Origin: Blumeriella jaapii
Taxonomy: Eukaryota > Ascomycota > Leotiomycetes > Helotiales > Drepanopezizaceae
Length of the DNA stretch: 64,000 bases
Assembly (NCBI GenBank): GCA_009599575.1
Contig: VWND01000073.1
Span: 682,001-746,000, forward strand
Direction: 5' to 3'
Each line of letters begins with the position of its first letter. Positions within the stretch are counted from its first letter, which is position 1. The translations under genes were made by a program, and so were the position numbers. Below are positions 35,478 to 47,906 of the stretch, in pieces. Under the pieces are notes generated by a model, which was not told the DNA's origin, searched no databases, and saw only the letters and a list, made by a program, of their open reading frames with translations.

Positions 35478-35502
35478 GTACAGTACAGTACAGTACAGTA
35501 CA
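35478..35502. repeat. (GTACA)n palindromic tract
   Basis: Five overlapping copies of GTACA form a self-complementary tract. It belongs to the same word family as 34831-34863. Confidence 0.9.
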
Positions 35503-35910
35503 GAGGTGAGGGCTGTGGATACCAGTTTCGTTCCGAAATATGCGTTTTCGTGGAGCATGAACGGCAGCGAAGCATGTACAGTAGTACTGTGGGTGACCCT
35601 CCGGACGCAGGAAACACTTGGTCCCAGAAAGTCTGAATATCCTAGTGAAAACCCTTGTTTTCCAACCCTCCCAATGGGAATTTTTCCGTCTGGGGGGGGG
35701 GGGGAGCACTGTTCATACAGTACAGTAGTAGCAATGCCGCGGCTTTCATTCCGGGAGGGGCATGGTGCAGAGAGAGTGTCCTCGGTCATCGAAGTCATGG
35801 TCAGCGTCACACAATCATCATCACCACAACACCATCTCCACCGCTGCCCGAGCCATAGTGGCCGTTATCGGCACGCCAACCGCAGCCGAGTACTGACAGC
35901 ACAGCACCGC

Positions 35911-35981
35911 ACGGTACATACAGTACATACAGCACATACAGTACAGTAGATACAGTACAGTAGATACAGTACAGTACAGTA
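35911..35981. repeat. Dense TACAGTAC/TACATACAG tract
   Basis: About 70 bases consist almost entirely of TACAGTA, TACATACAG and TAGATACAG words. Similar shorter tracts occur at 36320-36390, 36590-36650, 37087-37160 and 37255-37290. Confidence 0.9.
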
Positions 35982-37636
35982 AGTCAGTCAGTCCCCTTAC
36001 CGCGAGTCGCTTCCGCTCGTGCGCTAATCTGAGGATTCCATGCGCAGGAGCGGACTGGCGACACGTCAAAGCCAGCCCCTGGCCATATGCAGCTGTCACC
36101 ATTTCCCGTACAGTCAGTCCTATGGTTGTACCGTACCGTAACGTACCGGACTGGACTGTGCGAGGGCAAAGGGTTGCAAGCGAATTCTGAAGGGCAGAGT
36201 GCCGCTGAGAGCACCGCATGCGGTGCACTGGCTCGTGGAACGGGACAGCGGGTCCTGCAAATAAGGGGATCGAGCGGCTGCTACCGCACGCCGCGGCAGC
36301 ACCGTCCGCACCGTCCTGTCAGTACCGTACAGTAGGTACTGTATGTACATACAGTTCATACATGTACACAGTATGTACGGTACGGGACCAGACTGACAGT
36401 CCTGGGTCGCGTACCCCGAGAGCACACCGTTTTGCACACCGCACGAAACACCAGAACTGGCCCGCGGAGAAGACGGGGGCTGCGAGTCCGTGCAACGTGC
36501 TTTTAGCTGCTGATCCGACGAAGGCCGGCAGAAACTTCTACAGAATCCTTTCCGCATTGCCTGATCTCGACGCGCGGGGGTGCGGGTGCAGAGAGGTCCC
36601 GTACCGTCTGTACCGTTGTGGACTGTGCTGTGTACAGACAGTACAGTCGGAAGCCCGATCCAGCGCGAGTGGACGTCGCGGGCCATGTTGGGTCACGGGC
36701 TCGCGGACCCAGAAATGCTCCGGAGGCATGGGCATGGGCATGGCATGGGCATGGCTGCTTCTCCGGATGGATGGCCGCGAGCACCTCACCGAGGTGTGGC
36801 CCGGAACGAAAGGCACCCCGCGCCAAAATGGCTTCACAGGAAGCCATTCCGGAGGATGCGCTAGGCGCAATGTCATGATGCTGGGATCACCTCGGGTGGC
36901 CGTCGTTTGGGAGAGGGTCTGCCCTACATATGTCCTGCACTGAAACTCTTGGGGTGGGTATCGTTCCCGTCCAGGCTAGGCCGAGCATCCAACCCTTTTG
37001 GTTTTTTGGTTGAAGAGAAGGATCATGGTGCGTCCTGGAGCGGCGGAGGGTAGGGCAGGGGAGGGTAGTGTGTGCACTGGACATTCTGTACAGTACATAC
37101 TGTAGAAGTCGATCCCGCGGAGCCCAACAATCCATACCCACATACTGTACTGTACATACACACACATACCGACGCTCGCTGGGAGACACTGAGCAACCCC
37201 CGGGGAACCTTAACAGAATCCCTTGAGAACCTAAAGGGGCCGGCGGGGTTACCTCGTACAGCACCGTACATACACATACATACAGTCGAAGCCGAGGCAA
37301 GCGAGCGCCGTTCTACGCGAATCCAAACAAACATGCCCACACCGGCCGCATCGGTCGATGCCGCCGCGGAAAGCGAAGAAAAGAGAGCGAGCGAGCGAGC
37401 GAGTGAGTAAGGAGGGAGGGAGGGAAGAACAACATGCTGCACGTCGCTTCTTCTCTTTGTTGGCCGGAGCATAGATTGCCAGGCCAGCACGGGCATGACC
37501 GGAAGCAGAAGCAGAAGCGTTAGCATTCGCATTAGCAGCGTGGCGTCAACAATGGCTGGCTGGCTGGCTGGCTGGCTGGGCCCAACCACCATGTTCATCT
37601 TGAAGACGCATCCAGTTTCTTTATTCTTTATGATGG

Positions 37637-37760
37637 TATGGTGGTGGTGGTGGTGGTTGTGGTTGTGGTGGTGTGGTGGTGGTGGTGGTGGTGGTGGTGG
37701 TGATAGTGGTGGTGGTGATGATAGTGGTGGTGATAGTGGTGGTGATAGTGGTATGGCTGT
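37637..37760. repeat. GGT / GGTGATA trinucleotide-type tract
   Basis: The plus strand reads as GTG/GGT repeats interrupted by GGTGATAGTGGT units. The minus strand is CCA-rich. It creates spurious glycine-rich and histidine-rich frames. Confidence 0.85.
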
Positions 37761-38866
37761 GCTTGTGCTTGTGCTTGTCATTTGTGCTTGTCATTTGTGA
37801 TATTCATCAAAAACCAGAATAACCCCTTTGTAATCATCTTCCTTGTCATGACACACACACGGATCTTGTTATTACACACACCACTGTATACGGATCTCGC
37901 GCGCGCCAAGCTTCCCCGGCCACACTAGCTGCGGTGCGCTCACTATCGAACCTCCTGCCCGCCTCTCTGTCTCCGTCTTCCTCCCGCTCCTTTCTCTCCT
38001 CCCACTTCTCCACCATCCGCTCCTACTCGTCGCCTGTTCTACAGATACCACTACTCGTCCCCCCCTACTCTACTGTACTTGCTACATACAGTCCTGTCCT
38101 GTGCTTCCGCTTGGGCCTGGATCGTTCGCCTTGGCCGTCGCCTTCGCCTTCGCATACTCGCAGAGCACACGGATGTTCCATATTGTTCGCAGAAGATCTG
38201 GTGGCCCCCGTTGCGCACCCAAGGAATCGGCCTCATCGCCTTAATAGGCTCGTGTCTCAGGTTATATTTGTCAAGAAGAGCGCCCTCCCTCCTCCCTCCT
38301 CCCTCCTCCCTCCGCCCACAGCCACAGCCTCATCCCCAACCTCACCCTCTCTCGCACTCTCACTCGCACCCGCACCACCACCAAACCCGATCACCAAAAC
38401 TTCCCGATCACCAAACCGCAAGGCACCCTTCTGGTCCGTGGTCCTCCACTCCTGCCTGCCGCTGCCATCGCCGGGTGAAGGTCGCCATCTCGCGCGGCGT
38501 CCATCGACCTCTCACCTGCATTTTTTAGCACGGCGGACCATGTCTTCGCCCAGATTATAGCAATACGGTCCTTAGGGACGACCACGCCAGCGGCTAAGAC
38601 ACCGCTGGTCGCCTGCACAGGATTCATCCGGCTATCACACATCCGGTGGCATCGGATTCAATCATCGTGTGGCCGCTAGCCTTTTCGTCGCAGGCCTCCC
38701 GCAGACGTCAGTACAGTGCTCAGCATTGTGGCTTCGCCTCCTCTCCCAACCCGAATCCAAGCCTCGAAACCGAATCACCTTGACCTTCACACCGAGACCG
38801 ACGCCGACGCCGTCACTTCTTTCGACCCCGAAACACAGCTCTCACAACTGGCAACAAGCACGCGGA

Positions 38867-41149
38867 ATGGGCATCCACGACTTTTTTACATGGCGTCAAA
38901 CGTCCACCAGTACGCTCGATGTAGCCGACGAAGAGGTGTCAGCAGACGTCGATGAGCCGCCAGAAAATTTTGGTGGTCAACATGCCCAATCACACACCGA
39001 CTTCCACAAGTCTTTGGTTCGACCTCAGAGCGCCCGCCAAGAGTCCCTGCTGACGAAGGCATTCCATGCCCCCGTCGAATTCGAAAGCCTGAAGGCCGAT
39101 CTCCGCATCTCGACGGACCTTACACGTCGGCGATCCATGATGAGCAATGCGAGCATTGCATCGACCGCGGAGCTGACCAGCGACGGTGGTTTTACAAGTC
39201 CTGCCCGAACCAACACACCCAGCCCTCCCTTCCTCTTCAACCTTTCCGAACCCCGCGCCTTACTCGCTGAAGCCAGCGCCCATGCCCGCGACCATCAAGA
39301 CGGTCGGACACACTCCGTTATCCGAAGTGATGGATGTGTCGCCAAAGAGTCAGCCAATCGTGGAGGTGCCAAGGAAGAGATGTATCTCATTCATGTGCGA
39401 CGGCAAAGGGGACGCCGCGGCGAAGGCGACTAAAGAAGCGGCACGTAAGGAAGCGGAGAAGAGAGCTCTTACATCAGCACCAGCTGCTGTTCCACCGCCG
39501 CAACCACGGAGGTGTACGATTAAGTTCGCCTGTCCGGTACCGAAGCCAAAGGCGGCTGCGCAAGATCCTTCAACCACCTCGCAGATCAAGTCTGCGGATG
39601 ACCCCCGACAATCCTTCAGCCGGTCTCCTTCGGTTCCAAGAAAGTCATCTGTCCGTCATGCCATGCCTCCTCGTGCTGCTACACACCGCGATTCGACGGT
39701 ACTTGCCGAAGGGCATCGCAAAGTCCAGTGGCACTCCGAAACAAGCCTAGATACATCATTGCCGACGAGACTTCCATCCACAAATCCGAAGCCACCCGTT
39801 TCCACGAATTCGCAAGTGAGGAGGTACAGGAAGATGACTGGATTCGCAAGGATGCCGACGTGGTCCGGGCGAAGCTGACCATCAGCGACACTTTAAGAAA
39901 GGAGAACGTCATTCGTCAACTCGGCAACGAGGCTGAGGAGGAGGCCCTGGAGGAGGAAGCCTTGGAGGATGAGGCGGGGTTGAATGAGGATGGAAACAAT
40001 TTTGATGACGAGAATGATGATGAGGAAGAGGAGGAAGAGGAGGAAGACGAGGACGAAGATTCTATCTATGGCTCTGACGATGAAGCATCCGACGGGAACG
40101 AGTCTGACAACGAAGCCGGTTTTGCCGATTCTGATGAGAGTGATGCCGAGGGAGATTTCTCGTTCTGGACCCCAGGGAGGAGAGCAACCGGGAGAGACTC
40201 GTTTGAACGCGCGACATATCGCCCTTCAGCTCAACGAGCTGCTTCGATATCGTCAATCGATTCCTTGAATCACATGTCGCTTGGAGGACTTAGAAGACTC
40301 AGGCGCCGTCCAATCAAGATCCGCCCTGGAACTCCAGACCTACCCGATAGCACCGATTTCGTCTGCGGGACGCTGGATGAGGACCGCCCTTTGGAAGATG
40401 CATACGTTTCTTGCATGGAGGCTAGGAAAAACGCGAAGCACAAGCGCACACCTCAAGACATCGACCCGAGCTTCCCAAGCTCCGATCCGGAGGACGAGGA
40501 GGACGAAGACGATGCGGTCGTCGCCCAGGACAGTGACGAGCCTGTCTGGCTGCATGGCAAATTCGAGGAGTCCGACGACGACCGATTTGCTCGTCGACGC
40601 TCAGCCACCTCGCGGCGCAAGTCACCTGGTATCTCTCCCAGAAGACTTCGCTCGCCTCCTCCACCAAAGCAACGCCTTCGCTCGCCACCTCCCCGAAAGC
40701 TCTTTGGCCATTCTCCGAAGAGGATGCATTCACCTCCGCCGCAACAGTCTGGTCGATTGCCAGATGCTTCGCCCACCTCTGCCCAAGGCATTACCTTCGC
40801 ACCACTCGGATCCAGGCCTGGACTTACCCACACCAAGTCCTTGCCGCGTGCCCCTAACGCATTCTGTCGTCAGTACAGAGCCTCACGTCTGGTTGCTGCC
40901 AACGACAATGAAGATACCGATATCATGAGCGGTCACGTCCGTGGTGCCATTGACATCGTGAAGGGCTTGGAAGAGAAGCGTCGGCGTCGCAAAGACAAAC
41001 TTCAGCAAAACAAATGCACCCGCAAGAACAAGCCCGAGCGAAGACCCCCTCAACCCGGCAAAGGGGCCGAGCGAATGCGCGAGCTGGGACTCTTGATGGC
41101 TGGCAAGACCGGCAAACAGGACCCATACACCTACATGTTGTCTGCCTAG
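38867..41149 (+). CDS. DUF3295-type fungal protein (two frame breaks)
   Basis: From the ATG at 38867 to the stop at 41149 the product would be about 760 residues. Hallmarks of the DUF3295 family, as I recall it, are QESLLTKAF and STAELTSDGGFTSPARTNTPSPP in the N-terminal part, and RKRCISFMC with RRCTIKFACP in the middle. SEATRFHEFAS, an EEDEDED acidic stretch (about residues 370-420), and RERMRELGLLMAG-like and YTYMLSA blocks at the C-terminus complete the pattern. The family is fungus-specific and thought to be regulatory; I do not assign a function. The middle part lies in a different frame. A one-base excess near the CCCC at 39250-39253 and a one-base deficit near 39750-39760 restore a single frame. 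The N-terminus is uncertain and a 5' exon may be missing. Confidence 0.7.
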
Positions 41150-42984
41150 ACAGACGAAAGACACCAACCAACGGATCTTCGGAGTCACGGGCGTTGAAGT
41201 GGCGCGTCGCATTTAGATACCCACTTTACTCGTCCCTCTCATCATGCGCTTTTTCCGTATCGTCTCATGTACATATCTCTTCTATTGCCGCCACCGCTGC
41301 GTAGGCCAATCTGGTAGTCTTTTGTAAATAAGCGCTACATCCTTTCCTAGATCGGCATTTTACTTTTTTTCCTTTCGTTACCGGGACATGGGAATTCCGG
41401 CATTATTTTGCCCCGCTTCATTTGACGCACTGGTCCCAATTTTTTTTTTTTTGGAGCGGAGCGGCCATGTTGAACTGGTCTTAGGTACCTACCTACCTAC
41501 ATATTCCGCGTGCATGACGTTACTCGGCTGGCCTCTTTATTTCTTTCTTTCCTCCTTCCTTCCTTCCTCTCAGCGACTGGAGTTTCTCTGGATTTTACAC
41601 TATCATCATCAAGCAAGCATCGTTGGTTGCGTTGGGCATGCATAGCGAAATCCGGGCGTGGGGTGGGGTGGGGGGCCAGCGTGCAAGCGAGCATCTTATG
41701 TCTTTAGATGGGAAGCGGGCCTGAGACATTTTTTTGATCTATCCCACACCATTTATCAGAGCGGCAGCGATGTTTTTTTTACATGTTCTTCATTTTTCTT
41801 CTTCTTCTGGCTAGATGCTGGAATGCGAGGACATTCTGGGTAGATATTGGGATATGGGAATATGGGCGTTACTTTTCAATGGGGGCTCTCGGGGAGATCG
41901 AGTGAGAGCTCGGGTTGGATACGGTTTGGTTATATTGCAACGTGGACTTCGCAAGGGGAGAGCTCTTCTGTGTGCCGTAGTGGCAATCACCAGATGCCAG
42001 CGGCTGTGGAGAAACATAGGACAGGAGACAGAGAGAGAGAGATAGAAATGAAATGAAATGAAACGTGGATTCGAGAGACTGTTTTGCTGCTTCTTTGTGT
42101 TTCTTCACTTCTGTGCGTGAGTGAGTGGTTTATGGTGGTGTTGTGTACCTACCTACCCACCTTAGGCGTGACTGTGAGTGCATGTTGCCGTACCCCCTGG
42201 GTGGGCTGCTTTGGTGGGATTTGGAAGCTGAACTTGGACTTGGACTTGGACTTGGAATTGGACTTGGACTTGGGTTGGTTACTCACCCACCCATTTTCTA
42301 TGATGTAGGGAGGGTAAAGGGCTGGAGATGATGTTTGATTGGGGTGGTTCATATACGTTGGGTTTTTTTGGTGGTGAGGGGGTGAGGAGAGAAGGTAGGT
42401 AGGTAGAGAGGTACTGTACTGTAGTATGATAGGAATGGGGAGTGGAAGGAAGGGGTTCTTGGAAGGGGTTGTTTTGTTTTGTTTGTTTGTTTGTATATTT
42501 TTTTGTTTGTTTATTTGTTTGTTTGTTTGGCATTCTAAAGGGGTGTCTAACGACCTAGGGGCATCTGAGTATCCGTGTTCTTGTTGTTGATGTCGGGTTT
42601 TGTTTTGTTTACATCGTACGGTTCAGGCTAGGCTAGATTGACTAGGTAGGAGGGAAAGGGACTCTTGAAACGGGTATGGATATGGCTTCAGGCGTGAGTG
42701 ATAGGGTATTTGCCAACAGTTATAAATATACAATTTGTTTAGGGTTGATCCTTGCACAGAGCGTCATTTCACTCACTGACTCGACATGGCCATTGTTGTT
42801 GATGTCTAGCTGCTTACCTAATCACCGGGTCGAAGCTATCCGCCAATAGCCTCAATCTGCCAACGCCAGATTACCTCCACCATACCCAAGCCTCTGGCTA
42901 TTTTGTCGATAACGCAATCACACAGAACAGCAGCTCCTGTGCGCTCTGATACCCATTCCAACTCCAGATATCTGATCAGCGAAG
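41150..42984. other. Intergenic region upstream of SAR1
   Basis: No gene is supported. Contents include a T run at 41441-41453, tandem CTTGGA hexamers at about 42231-42278, GTTT-rich sequence near 42475-42530 and a GTACTGTAC word at 42412-42423. The final 250 bp form the SAR1 promoter and leader. Confidence 0.5.
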
Positions 42985-43952
<968 letters not shown>

Positions 43953-44742
43953 TCAAAGACTGATTGGAAAGATGGGGGAGGAATCAATAAGTGGATGGGC
44001 GAGGTTGAAACGAGAGGGTTCTGGCTCTGTGCGGGTACATCACGATGGGCGGAGTTTACAAGGTCGTCTTTCTCCTTGCACCTGGGCCCGTATTGGAAGA
44101 CTTGGAATTCTGAGTTCATCTACATTGCGGCCAGAGCATGTTTGTACCCAGCATAGTATCGCGATCAAGGATTTTGTTACTTTGCAAAAGTGAAGCACCT
44201 AGTGAGAGCAATTGCGGACCACCTTCACTTGGTGGAAACAATTGGAAGCCAGAACTGCCAGGAAAACCCTTTTCTTAAGCCATCTGGAAACTACCAAGGA
44301 AAAGGAGGGAGGTCTGTTCTGCCGTTCATCGTCAACCAGGAAGAGACTTGGGATTCCGCCCCTCCAGGCCGAGGCGAGCGAAGCTTAAATCTGTCTGTGT
44401 CTGGTCGTCGAGAGCTCCGAACAAACAATGAGCGCCGCAGTACTGGAATCTATCTTTCCTTTGGATTTAGAATCTTCCAAGAAGTCTCTCCATACCTGTG
44501 CCAAATGACGCTAGTCGCTCTCGATAGAGGATCACGAACGTGCGTCATGCGCTGGACGTAAGACAGCCAGCCTCCCAACAACAACGACCAAGACATCATC
44601 GAACTTTCCAACCCTCCCACCCCACCAGCAACCACGGCTACAGGCCAAGATGTCCCCGCGAGCAGCACCCACAACACGTCCAGCTTAAGGCACGCAGAGA
44701 TCGCGGAAGAGGAAGACGGAGGAGGCCAGAGCGAGCGAGGCC
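43953..44742. other. Region between SAR1 and the lipase gene
   Basis: It probably holds the SAR1 3' end and the lipase leader. An ATG at 44428 opens a short frame (MSAAVLESIFPLDLESS, ending about 44508). A second frame at about 44577-44745 is rich in Thr/Pro then acidic (EIAEEEDGGG) and lacks a start codon. They could be alternative 5' coding exons of the lipase but I cannot find a splice that joins them in frame. Confidence 0.4.
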
Positions 44743-47081
44743 ATGGCAGACCTCAGACACAGCACCGACGGGCCCAGCCCGCTGTCGGACGAAGGCTACG
44801 ACGAATCGCTGCTCCCAGACTACAACCGCGATTTCCTCTCGGAGGAACACCTGCACGCCTTCGCCTCGGCGCTGAGCGCGCCCGAGCCCAGCCCGTCGAA
44901 CGACGACCTGCTGTCGCCGCTGCCGCCGGGCGTGGAGAGCGGCGGCCGGAGCCCGAGTCGAGGCCGCGGGAGCCTGGACGGTCGACTGCCGGGAGGGCCG
45001 GCGAGCCGGGAGAGCCTGTTCATCACGGCGCAGAACGACTGGGCGCCGGTCCACCCGGTGCGGAGCAAGGGGAAGAAGAGCAAGGGGAAGAGCAGGCGGA
45101 GAGCGAAGCGGCGGAGCAGCGACGAGACGCGAGAAGGGTACCTGTATACGCTGCTCAAGTGGCCGCTGCTGGCCATCGTCGTCGCCTGCGTGGCGGGCCT
45201 GGGGCTCAGCTACTTGCTCACCCGGCTGTACATCTGGCTGTATGAGCACTTCGTGGCCTGGCGCGGCACGAGGGAGAGGTTGCGGAGGAAGCTGCACGCC
45301 ACGACGAACTATGCGGATTGGGTGACGGAGGCGAAGGCGCTGGATGCGTTCTTGGGGAACGAGAAGTGGCAGGTGGATGAGGAGTACGCGTATTATGACC
45401 ACAAGACGGTGAGGCGCGTGCTGGAGCAGATGAGGAGGTGCAGGCGGAGGATCGAGGGGGGCGCTTCGGGGTCTGGGGCTGGGTCTTCAGATCGGGTGCA
45501 AGGCGATGTGGGTGTCGAAAAAGCGGTTGAAGATCTCAAGGCTCTGGTGGAAGCGTGCGTCAAGAACAATTTCGTGGGCGTGGAGAACTCGAGGCTCTAC
45601 TCGCAGACATACTACGGGACGAAGAACCTGGTGCAGGACTTCATTGATGAAGGTATGGCACCTCGACCCTTGCTCTGGGCTTCCGTGTTGTAACTGACAA
45701 CTTGAATAGTGGAGAAGGCAGTCACCATACTGGTCAACTCTGACCACTTGCCCGCAGAAGAAAAGCGGACCTTGTTCAAACGTTTGCATACGAACTATGG
45801 AAGGACCGCATTGTGCTTGTCTGGAGGAGCGTCGTTCGCGTATTATCATTTCGGGGTCATCAAGGCGCTCCTGGATGCCGACTTGCTGCCAGACGTCATT
45901 ACTGGAACTTCCGGAGGAGCACTCATCGCCGCACTGGTCGCAACGAGGACGAATGAGGAGCTCAAGACGCTGCTGGTCCCGGCTCTTGCTGGCAGGATTA
46001 CTGCCTGCTCGGATGGGTTCAGTACCTGGGGACCTAGATGGTGGAAGACGGGCGCTCGATTCGACTCGTTGGAGTGGGCCAGGAAGTGCTCTTGGTTCAC
46101 GAGAGGGAGCATGACGTTCAGAGAGGCGTATGAAAGGACGGGGAGAATCCTCAACGTGTCCTGCGTCCCAGCCGACCCTCACTCGCCCACGTAAGGCCCA
46201 GATCCTCTTCTTGTTTGTTTTGATTTCGCGTTGCTAAAAACTCGCTTAGCATTCTCACCAACTATCTTACTTCACCCGACTGTGTCATTTGGTCAGCAGT
46301 GCTGGCATCCGCTGCCGTCCCCGGAATCCTCAACCCCGTTGTCCTGATGATGAAAACCCGAGACGGAACCCTGGCTCCTTACTCCTTCGGCCACAAGTGG
46401 AAAGACGGCAGTCTGCGGACCGACATCCCCCTCAAAGCCCTCAATCTGCACTTCAACGTCAACTTCAGCATCGTGTCCCAAGTCAACCCACACATCAACC
46501 TCTTCTTCTTTTCGTCCCGTGGGTCCGTCGGACAGCCTGTAACTCACCGTCGCGGCCGTGGCTGGCGTGGTGGCTTCGTCGGCAGCGCCACCGAGCAGTA
46601 CCTCAAGCTCGACCTGAAGAAGTGGCTCAAAGTCCTGCGGCATCTCGAGCTCCTGCCGCGGCCGCTGGGCCAGGACTGGAGTGAGATCTGGCTGCAGCAG
46701 TTCTCGGGCACCATCACCATCTGGCCGCGCTCCGTCATCTCGGATTTCTGGCGCATCCTGTCGGACCCGAACGCGCGACAGCTCGCGCGCATGCTGCACG
46801 TGGGCCAGCAGTCAGCCTTTCCCAAGCTGAAATTCCTGGCCAACCGGCTCAAGGTCGAGCGCCTGATCGAGCGAGGCCGCCGCGAGACGCGCGTCGGCGT
46901 CCGGAGGGGCAGCATCGAGAGCATCCTCAGCGAGGACGACATACGCAGCTTGCTGCTGCGGGGCGAGGGCAGCGTGACGTGCACGGATGAGGACTCCGAC
47001 GCCCTCACCACGGCGGACGAGATGGAGGAGAAGGATGCGCTGCTGCATAGAGAAGCGCTGCACATGGAGAAGGCGGAGTGA
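44743..47081 (+). CDS. Patatin-like phospholipase / triacylglycerol lipase, membrane-anchored
   Basis: Exons 44743-45652, 45710-46190 and 46250-47081 give 740 residues. The N-terminal 130 residues are disordered, ending in a Lys/Arg-rich stretch. A transmembrane segment lies at about residues 139-163 (WPLLAIVVACVAGLGLSYLL). The patatin domain contains the oxyanion-type SGGASFAYYHFGV, the nucleophile elbow GTSGG with Ser at about 371, and KDGS with the catalytic-dyad Asp at about 516. This is the TGL3/4/5 (SDP1-like) arrangement, and family members hydrolyse triacylglycerol or phospholipid at lipid droplets or membranes. The C-terminal 150 residues are charged and likely regulatory. The start was chosen as the first in-frame ATG. 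Exons 2 and 3 read cleanly. Confidence 0.9.
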
Positions 47082-47716
47082 GAGGAGGGAGCGTGCGAGT
47101 ACAGTATGCATTTCCTTCGAAAGGAACATAGTGACGAGAAAATGCATAGGCGCGGAGTTTCTCCTTCTTTTCGTTTCTTTGGCACCCTATCAACATACAC
47201 CAGATCCTTGCGTTGCACGGCCTTCCCTTGGTCTTTCGCTGTCTCGAGACGGGAAGGACCAGAGAGGAGAGGAGGAGTGTCTCGTTCTCTTGTCCCGTCC
47301 GTCGACTCTGTACCGGAAGACCCCTTCCTCCTACCTTACCCTGCCTTACCCTCCTCCCTCCTACACGGCCCCCCTCCCCTCTGACTTCGACATCCCCATC
47401 CTTCTCGTCCGCGTCACCGTGTCCGGTCGTGTCAGGGTCTCTACGGCATCGATCTCTCTCTCTCTCTATCTACCCTTCTCCACCGAGCAGCGTGAGCAAA
47501 CAAGCAAACAAGCAAGCAAGCAAGCATAGTGCTGCGTTAAAAAAATCTCTGCGTTTGGTTTGGTTTGGTTTGGTTTGGTTTGGTTCGTTCGGGAAGACGA
47601 AATCCGTGGAAGACTTCTAACCACCGAGCCTCTTGGGCGGAAACAAGAAGGCATCTGCTCTCTCTCTCTCTCTCTCGCGTCAGGGACGGAGGCAGCAGCA
47701 GCATGGCTCCGGTATT

Positions 47717-47755
47717 GGGGAGGGGGGGGGGGGGGGGGGGAGGGGGAGGGGGGGG
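47717..47755. repeat. Interrupted poly-G tract
   Basis: Four G runs (4, 19, 5 and 8 bases) are separated by single As. It has strong potential to form a quadruplex and is difficult to sequence. Confidence 0.9.
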
Positions 47756-47866
47756 AATGCATAGGTATGCATGCCAAAGGATAGCAAGTACATTCATTCC
47801 TACCTACACCGCCGTTGTTCCCGTACGTGAGAGATCGCGGCCATCGACGTCCAGCAGAGAGGATTG

Positions 47867-47867
<1 letters not shown>

Positions 47868-47903
<36 letters not shown>
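47868..47903. repeat. (GA)n microsatellite
   Basis: An uninterrupted GA dinucleotide array of about 17 units lies 110 bp after the poly-G tract. Confidence 0.95.

Positions 47904-47906
<3 letters not shown>

Larger units (their letters stand above)
33531..38866. other. Gene-poor region rich in GTAC palindromes and simple repeats
   Basis: About 5.3 kb hold no convincing gene. Many overlapping frames on both strands are artefacts of GC-rich sequence and repeats. Palindromic GTACTGTAC tracts, two G homopolymers (35408-35424 and 35690-35704) and a GGT/GGTGATA tract (37637-37760) are the obvious structures. CT-rich sequence after 37920 and the region up to 38866 are probably promoter and leader of the DUF3295-type gene, possibly including an unrecognised 5' exon. 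Confidence 0.5.

Noticed and set aside
36120..36943. Overlapping 188- and 241-codon frames on opposite strands
   Set aside because: GC-rich low-complexity sequence where all six frames are open by chance. No conserved motif.
44540..45402. Frames overlapping the lipase gene on both strands
   Set aside because: Shadows of the GC-rich patatin exon; Arg/Pro/Gln-rich and without motifs.
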